64,000 bases of DNA from JASHPR01 sp963795055 (GCA_963795055.1 CAWCGJ010000041.1:1-64000); one strand, 5' to 3'; shown: positions 1 through 8,160, counted from the first letter of the stretch. Made by a program: numbers and translations. Notes: generated by a model not told the origin, from the letters alone.

Positions 1-337
1 GGCATGACCGCGCGTTCGTAACCCAGCGCCGATCACCCTGATCTGCGGACACGGCCGATGATACCGCTAGGCGCATCCCGCCGCGCATGCGGCGGGAGTG
101 CGCGCCATCGCCGGTTGGCCCGGCCACGCTCTATGATCGGTTCAGCAACTTCCGCAGGCTGCATTGCCGCTGTAGGCGTTCGTCACCGCGCATCTAGCGT
201 CTCCGGTTCTCTGCACCGCCCAGCGGCCGGGCGCTCGCCGATCCTTCGTACCTCATCGCTGATGTGCGGATGCTGACCGGATCCGCGGTATCGGTGAAAC
301 GCCCGGAGGCGGTGGCGGGCTAGGTGAGGCTGAGACG
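1..337. other. Non-coding stretch before the first gene
   Basis: I see no supportable gene here. The one open frame in it (58-276) is arginine- and serine-rich and has no family resemblance. A GC hairpin lies at 77-96 (CCCGCCGC, four-base loop, GCGGCGGG) with no T-run, so I do not call it a terminator. The last 30 bases contain a purine-rich stretch (gaggctgaga) that could be the ribosome-binding site of the following acetyltransferase gene. Confidence 0.5.
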
Positions 338-877
338 ATGGAAAATGGCCGCCTTAAGGTGCGTCCAGCATTGTCGCCCGAGGATCTCGATCAGATCGGC
401 AGGATCGACGTCTCCTACAGCACCGACCGGATCTATACCGTTCAGCGCCGGGGGATGACGTTCTCGCTGGCCGAGCAGCGTGTCGATCCGCCGCTGGAGA
501 AGTCGAACCCGCGGCCATCGCTGGAGCTGAGCGAGGGTCTTATGGTGGCGTGCATCGGGCCGGGCGTGGCCGGCTACGGGGAGCTGCGGTTCGAGGCCTG
601 GAACAACCGCGCGCGCATCGAGCACCTGTTTGTGACGCGCGGGGCACGCGGCCGGGGAGTGGGGCGTGCGCTCGTGGAGGCCCTGGCCGGGCACGCCCGG
701 CAGGCCACCGCAGCGCGCTGCCTGTGGCTGGAGACGCAGAACGTGAACTACCCGGCGGTCCAGTTCTACCTGCGCCTGGGCTTCCAGCTCTGCGGCCTGG
801 ACCAGACCCTCTACGCTCCTGGCCCCGGACTGCTGCCCGGCGAGGTGGCCCTGTACTTCGCACGCGACCTGCCGTGA
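338..877 (+). CDS. GNAT-family N-acetyltransferase, streptothricin-acetyltransferase-like
   Basis: The 179-residue protein has a complete GNAT fold. The acetyl-CoA pyrophosphate-binding motif A is VTRGARGRGVGRAL at about residues 98-111, preceded by the strand AWNNRARIEHLFV. The later motif LETQNVNYPAVQFYLRLGF at about 131-149 is characteristic of the streptothricin acetyltransferase (Sat) branch, where LETQN and N-Y-P-A residues recur. It should transfer an acetyl group from acetyl-CoA to a small amine in the cytoplasm. The Sat resemblance is in sequence only; the substrate cannot be read from the gene, and many chromosomal members have no role in resistance. The ATG at 338 follows a purine-rich stretch. 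The gene stands alone and its neighbour P450 is convergent. Confidence 0.8.
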   Translation: MENGRLKVRPALSPEDLDQIGRIDVSYSTDRIYTVQRRGMTFSLAEQRVDPPLEKSNPRPSLELSEGLMVACIGPGVAGYGELRFEAWNNRARIEHLFVTRGARGRGVGRALVEALAGHARQATAARCLWLETQNVNYPAVQFYLRLGFQLCGLDQTLYAPGPGLLPGEVALYFARDLP

Positions 878-1277
878 GCCAGTTCTCGCCTATCTCTTCA
901 CCGGGGCGGCGGATAGCCCGCCGCGCCCACATCCACCGGGCGGCCACGGCGCAGCAACTAAGCAACTTAGCTGCGGCCGCAGCGCGGCATAGTGAGTTCG
1001 GTCGCGTCGGTCGCTCCCGGCTGCGACTGAGGTGCGGGTGCCGCTTGCGCACGCTCATCATGCAGATCCGGACATTGGCGGCCCGGCAGCCATACGTAGC
1101 CACACGCATATCGCCCAGCACGGTGCGTCATCGAGCGGTCACCGCGTCGGCCGGGTTGCCACTCATATCAGGCGGATCCGGCGTCACGACGCTGCTGGCC
1201 CTGGCATCGACCGCGCCGGGCCGGGTGGGCGCGTCCGGGAGAAACGAGCCGTCGGTACAGGCGGGCCCGGCGGTTGG
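878..1277. other. Intergenic region between convergent genes
   Basis: These 400 bases separate the convergent acetyltransferase and P450 genes. Overlapping open frames run through it but have no family resemblance. Two GC-rich dyads are visible (GGCGG...CCGCC near 905-925, and a NotI-type GCTGCGGCCGCAGC near 970-985), either of which could help end transcription. Neither has a T-run. Confidence 0.4.
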
Positions 1278-2582
1278 TCAGCGGAACTCGCAGGGCAGGT
1301 GCTTGATGCCGTTGATGAAGCTCGACAGCAGGTAGTCTGGCTCGCCCGTGTAGCGGATGTCCGGGACCCGGGTCAGCAGCTCGCGCAGCATCGCGGTGAT
1401 CTCGCGCCGGGCCAGGTGCGCGCCCAGGCAGAAGTGCGGGCCCGCCGACCCGAAGCCCACGTGCGGGTTGGGGGAGCGGGTGATGTCAAACTCAGAAGCG
1501 CAACGAAAAACCGACTCGTCGCGGTTGGCCGCCTGGTAGAACAGCACGGCCCGGTCGCCCTCGCGGTAGGCGTGGCCGTTCATGACGGCATCACGGGTCA
1601 GCGTGCGGCGCATCCAGATCACCGGCGACGCGTAGCGGACAATCTCCTCGACGGCCGGGCCGATCCGGCCCTCGAGGTCGGCCAGCAGCAGCTCGCGCTG
1701 GTCGGGATGGTCGGTGAGCAGGCACAGCGAATGCGAGATCGCGGTCCGGGTGGTCTCATTTCCCGCCACTACCAGCAGGATGAAGAACGAGGCCAGCTCG
1801 GCCGGAGTGAGCTGCTCGCCGTCGATGTTGGCCGTGGCCAGCGCCGAGACCAGGTCGTCGCCGGGGCTGTCCTGGCTGCGCTCGGCCAGGCCGGTGACCA
1901 GGTTCGCGAGCTCCTGGCCGGCGGTGAGGATCTGGGTGATGGCCTCGTTCATGTCCTCGCTGACGAACTCCGGGTCGGCCCCGGACAGGATGATGTTCGT
2001 GTCCTTCAGCACCATCGCGTAGTGCTCGTCGCCGACGCCCATCATCTCGCAGATGATCTTGAGGGGGAGCCGGGCCGACACGTGCTGCACGAAGTCGCAC
2101 GGCCCGGTCCGCAGCAGGTCGTCGACGATGACCGCGGCCGTCCGCTGCACGTCCTCCTCGAACTTCTTGATCATCTTCGGGGTGAAGGCGCGGGACACGA
2201 TCCGGCGCAGCCGGGCGTGCCGCGGGTCGTCCATGTTGATCATCGAGCCGAAGTACTCGTTGAACTCGACCGGCAGGTCGACCAGGCTGGTGGACCCGGC
2301 CGCCGAGGAGAACACCTCGGCGTTCCGGCTCGCCTCGACCACGTCCGCGTGCCTGACCAGCGCGTAATAACCGCGTTCGTCGGTACCGAACGGGTTCTCC
2401 GGTGCCTCGAAGTACGGCGGCGACGGCATGGCCCGCAGTTGCGCGTAGGCCGCGTGACGTTCCGCCGGCGGCTTCCCCCAGAACTCGTTCTGCGATAGGT
2501 CGAGGTCTCCGGCGAGGGGGGCGGGATGCGGACTGGTCACGTGGGCCGCCTTCCGGAAGTAGAACTGCGTTCGGTTTCCCAT
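1278..2582 (-). CDS. Cytochrome P450, CYP124/125/142-like
   Basis: The 434-residue protein carries all P450 signatures: the I-helix oxygen-activation motif VVAGNETTR, the K-helix ExxR in EEIVRYASP, and the heme loop FGSAGPHFCLGAHLAR with the thiolate cysteine at about residue 385. The C-terminal SFINGIKHLP matches the actinobacterial CYP124/125/142 group, which hydroxylates sterol side chains and branched lipids, so a hydrophobic substrate is a reasonable guess. It is a soluble class I enzyme needing separate ferredoxin and reductase, and neither gene is nearby. The start at 2582 is chosen because GGTGGCGG lies just upstream; an open frame extends 76 codons further up but has no P450 similarity and runs into the leuS leader. 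It is divergent from leuS. Confidence 0.88.
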   Translation of the reverse strand: MGNRTQFYFRKAAHVTSPHPAPLAGDLDLSQNEFWGKPPAERHAAYAQLRAMPSPPYFEAPENPFGTDERGYYALVRHADVVEASRNAEVFSSAAGSTSLVDLPVEFNEYFGSMINMDDPRHARLRRIVSRAFTPKMIKKFEEDVQRTAAVIVDDLLRTGPCDFVQHVSARLPLKIICEMMGVGDEHYAMVLKDTNIILSGADPEFVSEDMNEAITQILTAGQELANLVTGLAERSQDSPGDDLVSALATANIDGEQLTPAELASFFILLVVAGNETTRTAISHSLCLLTDHPDQRELLLADLEGRIGPAVEEIVRYASPVIWMRRTLTRDAVMNGHAYREGDRAVLFYQAANRDESVFRCASEFDITRSPNPHVGFGSAGPHFCLGAHLARREITAMLRELLTRVPDIRYTGEPDYLLSSFINGIKHLPCEFR

Positions 2583-2663
2583 AGTGGCACCGCCACCGGG
2601 CATCGCAAAAGGGCGCGGCCGGCGGGGGTGCGGTTCGGCGGCGCCGCTGCTGATTCGTTGCGC

Positions 2664-2669
2664 TACCCT
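2664..2669 (+). promoter_or_regulatory. Candidate -10 box of the leuS leader transcript
   Basis: TACCCT fits the actinobacterial -10 pattern TANNNT and ends six bases before the ATG of the leucine leader peptide at 2676. Transcription would therefore start at or next to that A, giving a leaderless message. No clear -35 box is visible. Confidence 0.45.
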
Positions 2670-2675
2670 TTGACC

Positions 2676-2705
2676 ATGCGTTCCGCTCGGCTGCTCCTTA
2701 GCTAG
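2676..2705 (+). CDS. Leucine leader peptide upstream of leuS
   Basis: This nine-codon open frame reads MRSARLLLS and contains three consecutive leucine codons (CTG CTC CTT) just before its stop. It begins a few bases after a -10-like TACCCT, so it is probably translated as a leaderless message, and it is followed immediately by two adjacent hairpins. The arrangement is that of a ribosome-mediated transcription attenuator. When charged tRNA-Leu is scarce the ribosome would stall on the leucine codons and prevent folding of the first hairpin, whose left arm overlaps the stop codon. The gene downstream is leuS, whose product makes Leu-tRNA, so the logic is coherent. The open frame is too short for ordinary gene finders. 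Confidence 0.6.
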   Translation: MRSARLLLS

Positions 2706-2760
2706 CCGCGCCGACCAATCCGTCGTTGGCGCGGCTGCCCCTCGTGAGCGAGGGGCATTT
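2704..2760 (+). promoter_or_regulatory. leuS attenuator: pause hairpin plus terminator hairpin
   Basis: The left arm AGCCGCGCC (2704-2712) pairs perfectly with GGCGCGGCT (2728-2736). Directly adjacent is a second hairpin, GCCCCTCG (2737-2744), loop TGAG, CGAGGGGC (2749-2756), followed by ATTTTCT, the form of an intrinsic terminator. The first arm begins inside the stop region of the leucine leader peptide, so ribosome position could decide the fold. I did not work out a definite antiterminator pairing; the most direct competitor would have to use the 2713-2736 segment. Confidence 0.6.
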
Positions 2761-2809
2761 TCTGTAGGGCCCGGGACGTAACCGGATCTAGTCACATCGT
2801 GAGGGACCA

Positions 2810-5347
2810 ATGAAGGCGGCTGAGGACGCGGGACACGAGCGGCGCGCCGCGGATCGGGCGCCGGCCCGCGAGACTGCGCGGGCGGAGCACTACGATCCGC
2901 GCGCGGTACAGGAGAAGTGGCAGGAGCGCTGGGCCGCGCTGGACCCGTTCCGCGCCAGCGACGACCCGCAGGACGCGCGGCACCGCACCTACCTGCTGGA
3001 CATGTTCCCGTATCCGTCCGGTGACCTGCACATGGGTCACGCGGAGGCGTACGCGATCGGGGACGCGGTCGCGCGCTACTTCTTCCAGCGCGGCCACAAC
3101 GTGCTGCACCCGATCGGCTGGGACGCCTTCGGCCTGCCCGCGGAGAACGCCGCGATCAGGAACAACTCCCACCCGGCCGACTGGACCTACAAGAACATCG
3201 AGACCCAGGCGGCCTCGTTCCGGCGGTACGCGGTCTCCTTCGACTGGTCCCGGCGGCTCGAAACCTGCGATCCGGGTTACTACCGCTGGAACCAGTGGCT
3301 GTTCCTGCGGTTCTACGAGCGCGGCCTGGCCTACCGCAAGGACGGCTACGTCAACTGGTGCCCGGTCGACCAGACCGTCCTGGCCAACGAGCAGGTCATC
3401 GCGGGCCGGTGCGAGCGGTGCGGCGCCGAGGTGATCCGGCGGGTGCTGACCCAGTGGTACTTCAAGATCACTGAGTACGCCGACCGGCTGCTGGAGGACA
3501 TGGCGCGCCTGGAAGGGCACTGGCCCGAACCGGTGCTGCTGATGCAGCGTAACTGGATCGGGCGCAGCGAGGGCGCCGAGGTGCAGTTCGCGATCGAGGG
3601 ACGCGACGAGCCGGTCACCGTGTTCACCACCCGCCCGGACACGCTGTTCGGGGCGACCTTCTTCGTGATCGCGGCCGACTCGCCGCTGGCCGAGGAGGTC
3701 TGCGCGCCCGAGCAGCGCGCCGCGCTGGAGGACTACCTGACGCAGGTGCGCAAGCTGACCGACATCGAGCGCCAGGCCACCGAGCGCGAGAAGACCGGCG
3801 TCTTCCTGGGCCGGTACGCGATCAACCCGGTCAACGGCGAGCGGATCGGTGTGTGGGCGGCCGACTACGTGCTGCCGGACTACGGCACCGGAGCGATCAT
3901 GGCCGTTCCCGCGCACGACCAGCGGGACCTGGACTTCGCCCGGGCCTTCGGGCTGCCGGTGCGGGTCGTGGTGCAGACCGACCAGCCCGACCCGGCGCAG
4001 ACCGGGATCGCGACGCCCGGCGACGGGACGCTGGTCAACTCGGGCCCGATCGACGGGCTGCCCAAGGCCGACGCCATCGCCGCGATCACCGACATCCTGG
4101 CCGAGCGCGGGCTGGGCCTGGCGGTCAGCTACCGGCTGCGCGACTGGCTGCTGTCGCGGCAGCGGTTCTGGGGGACGCCCATCCCCATCGTGTACTGCGG
4201 CTCGTGTGGCGAGGTCCCGGTGCCCGACGACCAGCTGCCCGTGGTGCTGCCGGACCTGCGCGGGCAGGACCTGGCCCCCAAGGGGGTCTCCCCGCTGGCC
4301 GCGGCCAAGGACTGGGTGAACACCGAGTGCCCGAAGTGCGGGGGTCCCGCGACCCGGGACACCGACACGATGGACACCTTCGTGGACTCCTCGTGGTACT
4401 TCCTGCGGTACTGCTCGCCGTCCTATACCGGCGGGCCGTTCGACCCGACCGCGGTGCGCCGGTGGAACCCCGTGTACCTGTACGTGGGCGGCAGTGAGCA
4501 CGCGATCCTGCACCTGATGTACAGCCGGTTCTTCGTGAAGGTGCTGCACGACATGCGGATGGTCGACTTCGACGAGCCGTTCACCCGGCTGCTGAACCAG
4601 GGGCAGGTCATCAACCAGGGCCGGGCGATGTCAAAGTCCCTGGGCAACGGGGTTGACCTGGGCGAGCAACTCGCCGCGCACGGGGTCGACGCGATCCGGC
4701 TCACGATGATCTTCGCCAGCCCTCCCGCGGACGACATCGACTGGGCCGACGTGCGCCCCGAGGCCGCGGTGAAGTTCCTGGGCCGGGTCTGGCGGCTGGC
4801 CGCGGACACCGCTGCCGCCGGTCCAGCGGCCGGGCCGGCGGGACCGGATGCGGGCGACCTCGAGCTCCGCAAGGCGACCCACCGGACCATCGACGAGGTC
4901 ACCAGGCTGGTCGAGGCCCGGAGGCTCAACGTGGCGGTCGCGCGGCTGATGGAGCTGGCCACCGCGGCCCGCCGGACGATCGACTCCGGGCCGGGCGCCG
5001 CCGATCCCGCGGTGCGGGAGGCGGCGGAGACCCTGGCCGTGCTGCTGTCGCTGTTCGCGCCGTACACCGCGGAGGAGTGCTGGGAACTGCTCGGGCACCA
5101 GCCTTCGGTCGCGCTAGCGGGCTGGCCGTCCGCGGACCCCGCGTTGCTGGTCGAGGACCTGGTGACCTGTGTCGTCCAGGTCGCGGGCAAGGTGCGGGAC
5201 CGGCTGCAGGTACCACCCGTGATCGGCGAGGACGAGCTGCGCGAGCAGGCCCTCGCCGCGCCGGGGGTGAGCCGGGCCCTGGACGGGCGCGGCGTGCGCA
5301 CGGTGATCGTGCGGGCGCCGAAGCTGGTCAACGTCGTGCCTGAATGA
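2810..5347 (+). CDS. leuS: Leucyl-tRNA synthetase
   Basis: LeuRS attaches leucine to tRNA-Leu in the cytoplasm. The 845-residue protein has the class I signatures: HMGH at residues 74-77 within FPYPSGDLHMGHAEAY, and AMSKS at about 606-610. Between them lie the zinc-ribbon cysteines (CERCGAE, CPKCGG) and the CP1 editing domain with TTRPDTLFGATF. The C-terminal part is the anticodon-binding domain. Length and order match bacterial LeuRS. The ATG at 2810 follows GAGGGA. The gene is monocistronic; its 5' leader carries a leucine-codon peptide and a terminator-like hairpin, so I infer control by leucyl-tRNA charging. Confidence 0.97.
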   Translation: MKAAEDAGHERRAADRAPARETARAEHYDPRAVQEKWQERWAALDPFRASDDPQDARHRTYLLDMFPYPSGDLHMGHAEAYAIGDAVARYFFQRGHNVLHPIGWDAFGLPAENAAIRNNSHPADWTYKNIETQAASFRRYAVSFDWSRRLETCDPGYYRWNQWLFLRFYERGLAYRKDGYVNWCPVDQTVLANEQVIAGRCERCGAEVIRRVLTQWYFKITEYADRLLEDMARLEGHWPEPVLLMQRNWIGRSEGAEVQFAIEGRDEPVTVFTTRPDTLFGATFFVIAADSPLAEEVCAPEQRAALEDYLTQVRKLTDIERQATEREKTGVFLGRYAINPVNGERIGVWAADYVLPDYGTGAIMAVPAHDQRDLDFARAFGLPVRVVVQTDQPDPAQTGIATPGDGTLVNSGPIDGLPKADAIAAITDILAERGLGLAVSYRLRDWLLSRQRFWGTPIPIVYCGSCGEVPVPDDQLPVVLPDLRGQDLAPKGVSPLAAAKDWVNTECPKCGGPATRDTDTMDTFVDSSWYFLRYCSPSYTGGPFDPTAVRRWNPVYLYVGGSEHAILHLMYSRFFVKVLHDMRMVDFDEPFTRLLNQGQVINQGRAMSKSLGNGVDLGEQLAAHGVDAIRLTMIFASPPADDIDWADVRPEAAVKFLGRVWRLAADTAAAGPAAGPAGPDAGDLELRKATHRTIDEVTRLVEARRLNVAVARLMELATAARRTIDSGPGAADPAVREAAETLAVLLSLFAPYTAEECWELLGHQPSVALAGWPSADPALLVEDLVTCVVQVAGKVRDRLQVPPVIGEDELREQALAAPGVSRALDGRGVRTVIVRAPKLVNVVPE

Positions 5348-5400
5348 CGGCGCGGCCCGTCCGCTAGTGCCGCCGGCGGTTCCTCGCGCCTGGCTTTTCC

Positions 5401-6213
5401 TCAGACCCGGCGGAGCACGGCCACCACCTTGCCCAGGATCTCCGCGGCGTTGCCGGCGATGGGGGTGTAGATGGGGTTGTGCGGCATCAGCCAGATGTTG
5501 CCGTCGTCGGCGCGCTTGTAGGTCTTGACGGTCGCCTCGCCGTCGATCATGGCGGCCACGATCTCACCGTTCTCGGCGACCTGCTGCTGGCGGACCACGA
5601 CCCAGTCCCCGTCGGCGATCGCCGCGTTGATCATCGAGTCACCGACGACCTTCAGCAAGAACAGCGTCCCCTCGCCGACGATCTGCCGGGGCAGCGGGAA
5701 GATGTCCTCGATGTGCTCCTCGGCCAGGATCGGGCCGCCAGCCGCGATCCGGCCGACCATGGGCACGTACGCCGCCTCCTGCGAGGCGATGTCCATCACC
5801 GGCTCTTCGTCCAGACCCTGCTCCGGCCGGATCGCCGGATGCCCGGGCAGGCGCACCTCGACGGTGCGCGGCCTGCCGATGTCACGGCGCAGGTAGCCCT
5901 TGCGCTGCAAGGTCGAGAGCTGGTAGGAGACGCTGGACGTGCTGGTCAGCCCCACCGCCTCGCCGATCTCCCGCATCGAGGGCGGGTAGCCGCGCCGTTG
6001 CACCGAGTCGCGGATGACCTGGAGTACCTTGCGCTGCCGCCAGGTCAGTACGTGGTCGGGATCGGGCTTGTCGGGCAGGTCGGCCACGACAGCGGGAACG
6101 CTGCCCTTCGGCTTCCGCCCCGGCCGCCCCTTGGGTCTCTCGCCAGCACCGGTTCCGGCCGCGTCGGCTGGCGGGGTCCCTGGCGTCTCCCCGTCCTCGT
6201 TCGAACTGCTCAT
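5401..6213 (-). CDS. lexA: LexA repressor, SOS response
   Basis: LexA represses DNA-damage genes and cleaves itself when RecA filaments form. The 270-residue protein has an N-terminal winged helix (TWRQRKVLQVIRDSVQRRGY, then REIGEAVGLTSTSSVSYQL) and a C-terminal S24 peptidase domain. The Ala-Gly cleavage site is in GRIAAGGPI, the catalytic serine in VVGDSMI and the general-base lysine in ATVKTYKR. The N-terminus has an acidic, proline-rich extension of about 55 residues ending in basic GRPGRKPKG, typical of actinobacteria. I chose the ATG at 6213 because CGGAGG precedes it; the frame is open further upstream but crosses the LexA boxes. The gene is divergent from a LysM gene and likely autoregulated through the shared boxes. 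Confidence 0.97.
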   Translation of the reverse strand: MSSSNEDGETPGTPPADAAGTGAGERPKGRPGRKPKGSVPAVVADLPDKPDPDHVLTWRQRKVLQVIRDSVQRRGYPPSMREIGEAVGLTSTSSVSYQLSTLQRKGYLRRDIGRPRTVEVRLPGHPAIRPEQGLDEEPVMDIASQEAAYVPMVGRIAAGGPILAEEHIEDIFPLPRQIVGEGTLFLLKVVGDSMINAAIADGDWVVVRQQQVAENGEIVAAMIDGEATVKTYKRADDGNIWLMPHNPIYTPIAGNAAEILGKVVAVLRRV

Positions 6214-6276
6214 CGTCGGGCCTCCGGCTCGGTGGGTGTGATTAACGCCGACGCTAGCGGTTTCGGCTGCAGATCT

Positions 6277-6290
6277 CAAACATCTGTTCG
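6277..6290. promoter_or_regulatory. LexA box (SOS box) proximal to lexA
   Basis: CAAACATCTGTTCG differs from the actinobacterial SOS consensus CGAAC-N4-GTTCG by one base. It lies about 64 bases upstream of the lexA start and is consistent with autoregulation. Confidence 0.7.
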
Positions 6291-6339
6291 ACGGTTTGTC
6301 AAAGTGTCGGACCCGTGCGATATGACGGTACCGTGCTCG

Positions 6340-6361
6340 CGTTCGATCGAACGAAAGTTTG
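6340..6361. promoter_or_regulatory. Overlapping LexA box and perfect palindrome
   Basis: CGAACGAAAGTTTG at 6348-6361 matches the SOS consensus CGAAC-N4-GTTCG with one mismatch. Overlapping it, 6340-6353 is a perfect 14-base palindrome, CGTTCGATCGAACG. The site lies about 50 bases upstream of the LysM gene start, in the right place to repress its promoter. Confidence 0.65.
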
Positions 6362-6379
6362 ATAGAACAGAGATACGAT

Positions 6380-6393
6380 CGAACAGTCATTCG
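6380..6393. promoter_or_regulatory. Third SOS-like box
   Basis: CGAACAGTCATTCG carries a full left half-site and a one-mismatch right half-site. It lies 18 bases before the LysM gene ATG and would sit over the transcription start region. Confidence 0.45.
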
Positions 6394-6410
6394 GGTCGAG
6401 GGAGGTCAGG

Positions 6411-7226
6411 ATGAGCGTGATGAGCGCGGCGGAGACCGGCTCCAGCCCGGATGTCCCCCGGCGACGGCTACGGCTGGCGGCGCCGGCCGGCCAGGACGCT
6501 GGCGACCCGGCCGCGAGCTCGCCGGGCGCCGGGGCCGGCGAGCAGTCCGGTCCGGCGGCCCCGGCCGCGGACGACGGCTGGCCGCGGCTGGCCGCCGGGG
6601 AATTGCGCGCCACGGAACTGCGCGTCCGCGAGGTCCGGGTCGTTCGCGAAGCCAGCGTCCGGACGCTGCGGGGGTCCCCGCCGGTAGCGGCCCAGGCGCA
6701 GACGGCGGGCCAGGCGCGGGCGGTCCAGATCCAGGCGCAGACCCGCGCGCAGGTAGTGAACCAGGCGGCGAGCCAGGCCTGGGCCGCGTCAGCCCAGACC
6801 CGGACGCCGGCCGGCGTCCGGTCGGCGAGCCAGACCCGGGTGGTGACCCACCGCCGGGCGGCGACCCAGACGCGGGTGACGACCCGGACCCGGGCGGTCA
6901 GGCCGGGCGCGGTGCGCCTGACCCGGCGGGGGCGCCTGGTCGTGACCGGTCTCGTGCTGCTCGCCGCCATCGTCGCGGCCACGCTGCTCTGGATGACCGC
7001 GGCAGGCAGCGTGCAGGCGTCCAGTCGCGGCGGCCCGGCGCCACGATCGCCCTACCAGGGCCTGACCCAGGTCGTGGTGCAGCCCGGCCAGACCCTGTGG
7101 TCGATCGCCGCGGCCGCCGAGCCGTCGGCGAATGCCTGGGCCGTGGTTCAGCAGATCATCGAGGTCAACGCCCTGAACGGTCCCCAGGTCCGCGCCGGGG
7201 AACAGCTCTGGGTGCCGCGGGCCTGA
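6411..7226 (+). CDS. SOS-regulated LysM membrane protein, ChiZ/DivS-type division regulator
   Basis: The 271-residue protein has three parts. The first 165 or so residues are a cytoplasmic low-complexity region rich in Ala, Gln, Thr and Arg with repeated QTR motifs. A single membrane segment follows (LVVTGLVLLAAIVAATLLWM, about 177-196), then an external LysM domain (VVVQPGQTLWSIAAAA to GEQLWVPRA, about 222-271) that should bind peptidoglycan. In mycobacteria and corynebacteria the gene divergent from lexA encodes an SOS-induced LysM cell-division inhibitor (ChiZ, DivS). Position, topology and the LexA boxes in between fit that role, although the N-terminal region is not conserved enough to prove it. 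A GGGAGG sequence precedes the ATG. Confidence 0.75.
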   Translation: MSVMSAAETGSSPDVPRRRLRLAAPAGQDAGDPAASSPGAGAGEQSGPAAPAADDGWPRLAAGELRATELRVREVRVVREASVRTLRGSPPVAAQAQTAGQARAVQIQAQTRAQVVNQAASQAWAASAQTRTPAGVRSASQTRVVTHRRAATQTRVTTRTRAVRPGAVRLTRRGRLVVTGLVLLAAIVAATLLWMTAAGSVQASSRGGPAPRSPYQGLTQVVVQPGQTLWSIAAAAEPSANAWAVVQQIIEVNALNGPQVRAGEQLWVPRA

Positions 7227-7539
7227 GCCAGCCCCGGGTCTCGCGGCCGGTCCGATCGGTCCGGCGAGCCGGGCAGGGCCTCCGGGCGGCGTGTCGCGGT
7301 CCCAAAGCGCTGCGACACGCCGGCGGGTATCGCCGGATCAGCGGTACCGCGGCGCCCAAGAACGGGCCGCCCGCCACCCGCCCCGCCCCGCAGCCGGCAA
7401 AGTTTCGCAAACGTCCCGGGGGACACTTGCATCCCGGGGCTGCTGAGACCACAATATCTAGGAGTTACAGGGATGTAATTTCCCAGTAGTAGTGTTGTCA
7501 CTACGGGTCAACGGGAGCACCTGAGGGGAGGTGGATCGC
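7227..7539. other. nrdR promoter region
   Basis: This gap of about 310 bases holds no gene. The first 200 bases are GC-rich and featureless. The last 100 are markedly AT-richer, contain two NrdR-box-like sequences, and end with the strong ribosome-binding site GAGGGGAGG at 7523-7531. I looked for a cobalamin riboswitch, which would be expected for some class II reductases, and saw no B12-box-like sequence. Confidence 0.5.
7449..7497 (+). promoter_or_regulatory. Candidate pair of NrdR boxes
   Basis: CCACAATATCTAGGAG at 7449-7464 and CCCAGTAGTAGTGTTG at 7482-7497 each resemble part of the 16-base NrdR box (consensus close to ACACWATATMTWGTGT). Their centres are 33 bases apart, about three helical turns, close to the usual spacing of paired boxes. 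They lie just upstream of nrdR-nrdJ, the usual target. The second box is a weak match. Confidence 0.45.
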
Positions 7540-8160
7540 GTGTACTGCCCGCACTGCAAGCATCCCGACAGCCGGGTCATCGACAGCAGGGCGGCCGAGG
7601 ATGGCACGGCGATCCGCCGCCGGCGGTCGTGCCCGGCCTGCGGCCGCCGCTTCACCACCCAGGAGACGGTCATCCTCATGGTGGCCAAGCGCAGCGGCGT
7701 GACCGAGCCGTTCAACCGGGACAAGATCGTACGCGGTGTCCGGCGGGCCTGCCAGGGCAGGCCGGTCAGCGAGGACCAGCTCGCGATCCTGGCCCAGCGG
7801 GTCGAGGACGCGATCCGGTGCCGCGGCAGCGGCGAGGTTCCCTCGCACGAGGTGGGCCTGGCGATCCTGGGGCCGCTTCGTGACCTCGACGAGGTCGCCT
7901 ACCTGCGATTCGCCTCCGTCTACCGGGGCTTTCAGTCGCTGGCGGACTTCGAGGAGGAGATCGCCACGCTGCGCCGCGAACGCGCACCGGGCCGCGACCG
8001 CGCGCGGCGCGCCGGCGACGACGAGCGGGGGCTCCCGCCCGAGGACGCGCCGGAGCCCGCGGGGCCTGGAGCAGGCAGGGTCGGCCCGGAGCCCGCGGAC
8101 CAGCAGCGCACGGACAAGCAGCGCACGGACAAGCAAGAGCAGCCGGCAGCCGCCCGGTGA
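7540..8160 (+). CDS. nrdR: Transcriptional repressor of ribonucleotide reductase genes
   Basis: NrdR senses dATP/ATP and represses reductase genes. The 206-residue protein starts with a four-cysteine zinc ribbon (CPHC and CPAC) containing the typical DSRAAEDGTAIRRRRSC, followed by an ATP-cone (about residues 47-137, VAKRSGVTEPFNRDKI to LRFASVYRGF). The usual length is about 150-170 residues; the last 55 here are a charged, disordered tail. The GTG at 7540 is preferred because the protein then begins VYCPHC as in the family and the GAGGGGAGG site sits eight bases upstream; a GTG at 7531 would overlap that site. nrdJ follows after 106 bases. Confidence 0.95.
   Translation: MYCPHCKHPDSRVIDSRAAEDGTAIRRRRSCPACGRRFTTQETVILMVAKRSGVTEPFNRDKIVRGVRRACQGRPVSEDQLAILAQRVEDAIRCRGSGEVPSHEVGLAILGPLRDLDEVAYLRFASVYRGFQSLADFEEEIATLRRERAPGRDRARRAGDDERGLPPEDAPEPAGPGAGRVGPEPADQQRTDKQRTDKQEQPAAAR

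Noticed and set aside
77..96. Intrinsic terminator
   Set aside because: Stable hairpin but no T-run and no gene upstream in the window to end.
1032..2498. Long open frame opposite the P450 gene
   Set aside because: It is the antisense shadow of a clear P450, a common effect of high third-position GC. The protein shows no family.
7227..7540. Cobalamin riboswitch upstream of nrdR-nrdJ
   Set aside because: No B12-box or matching stems could be found.
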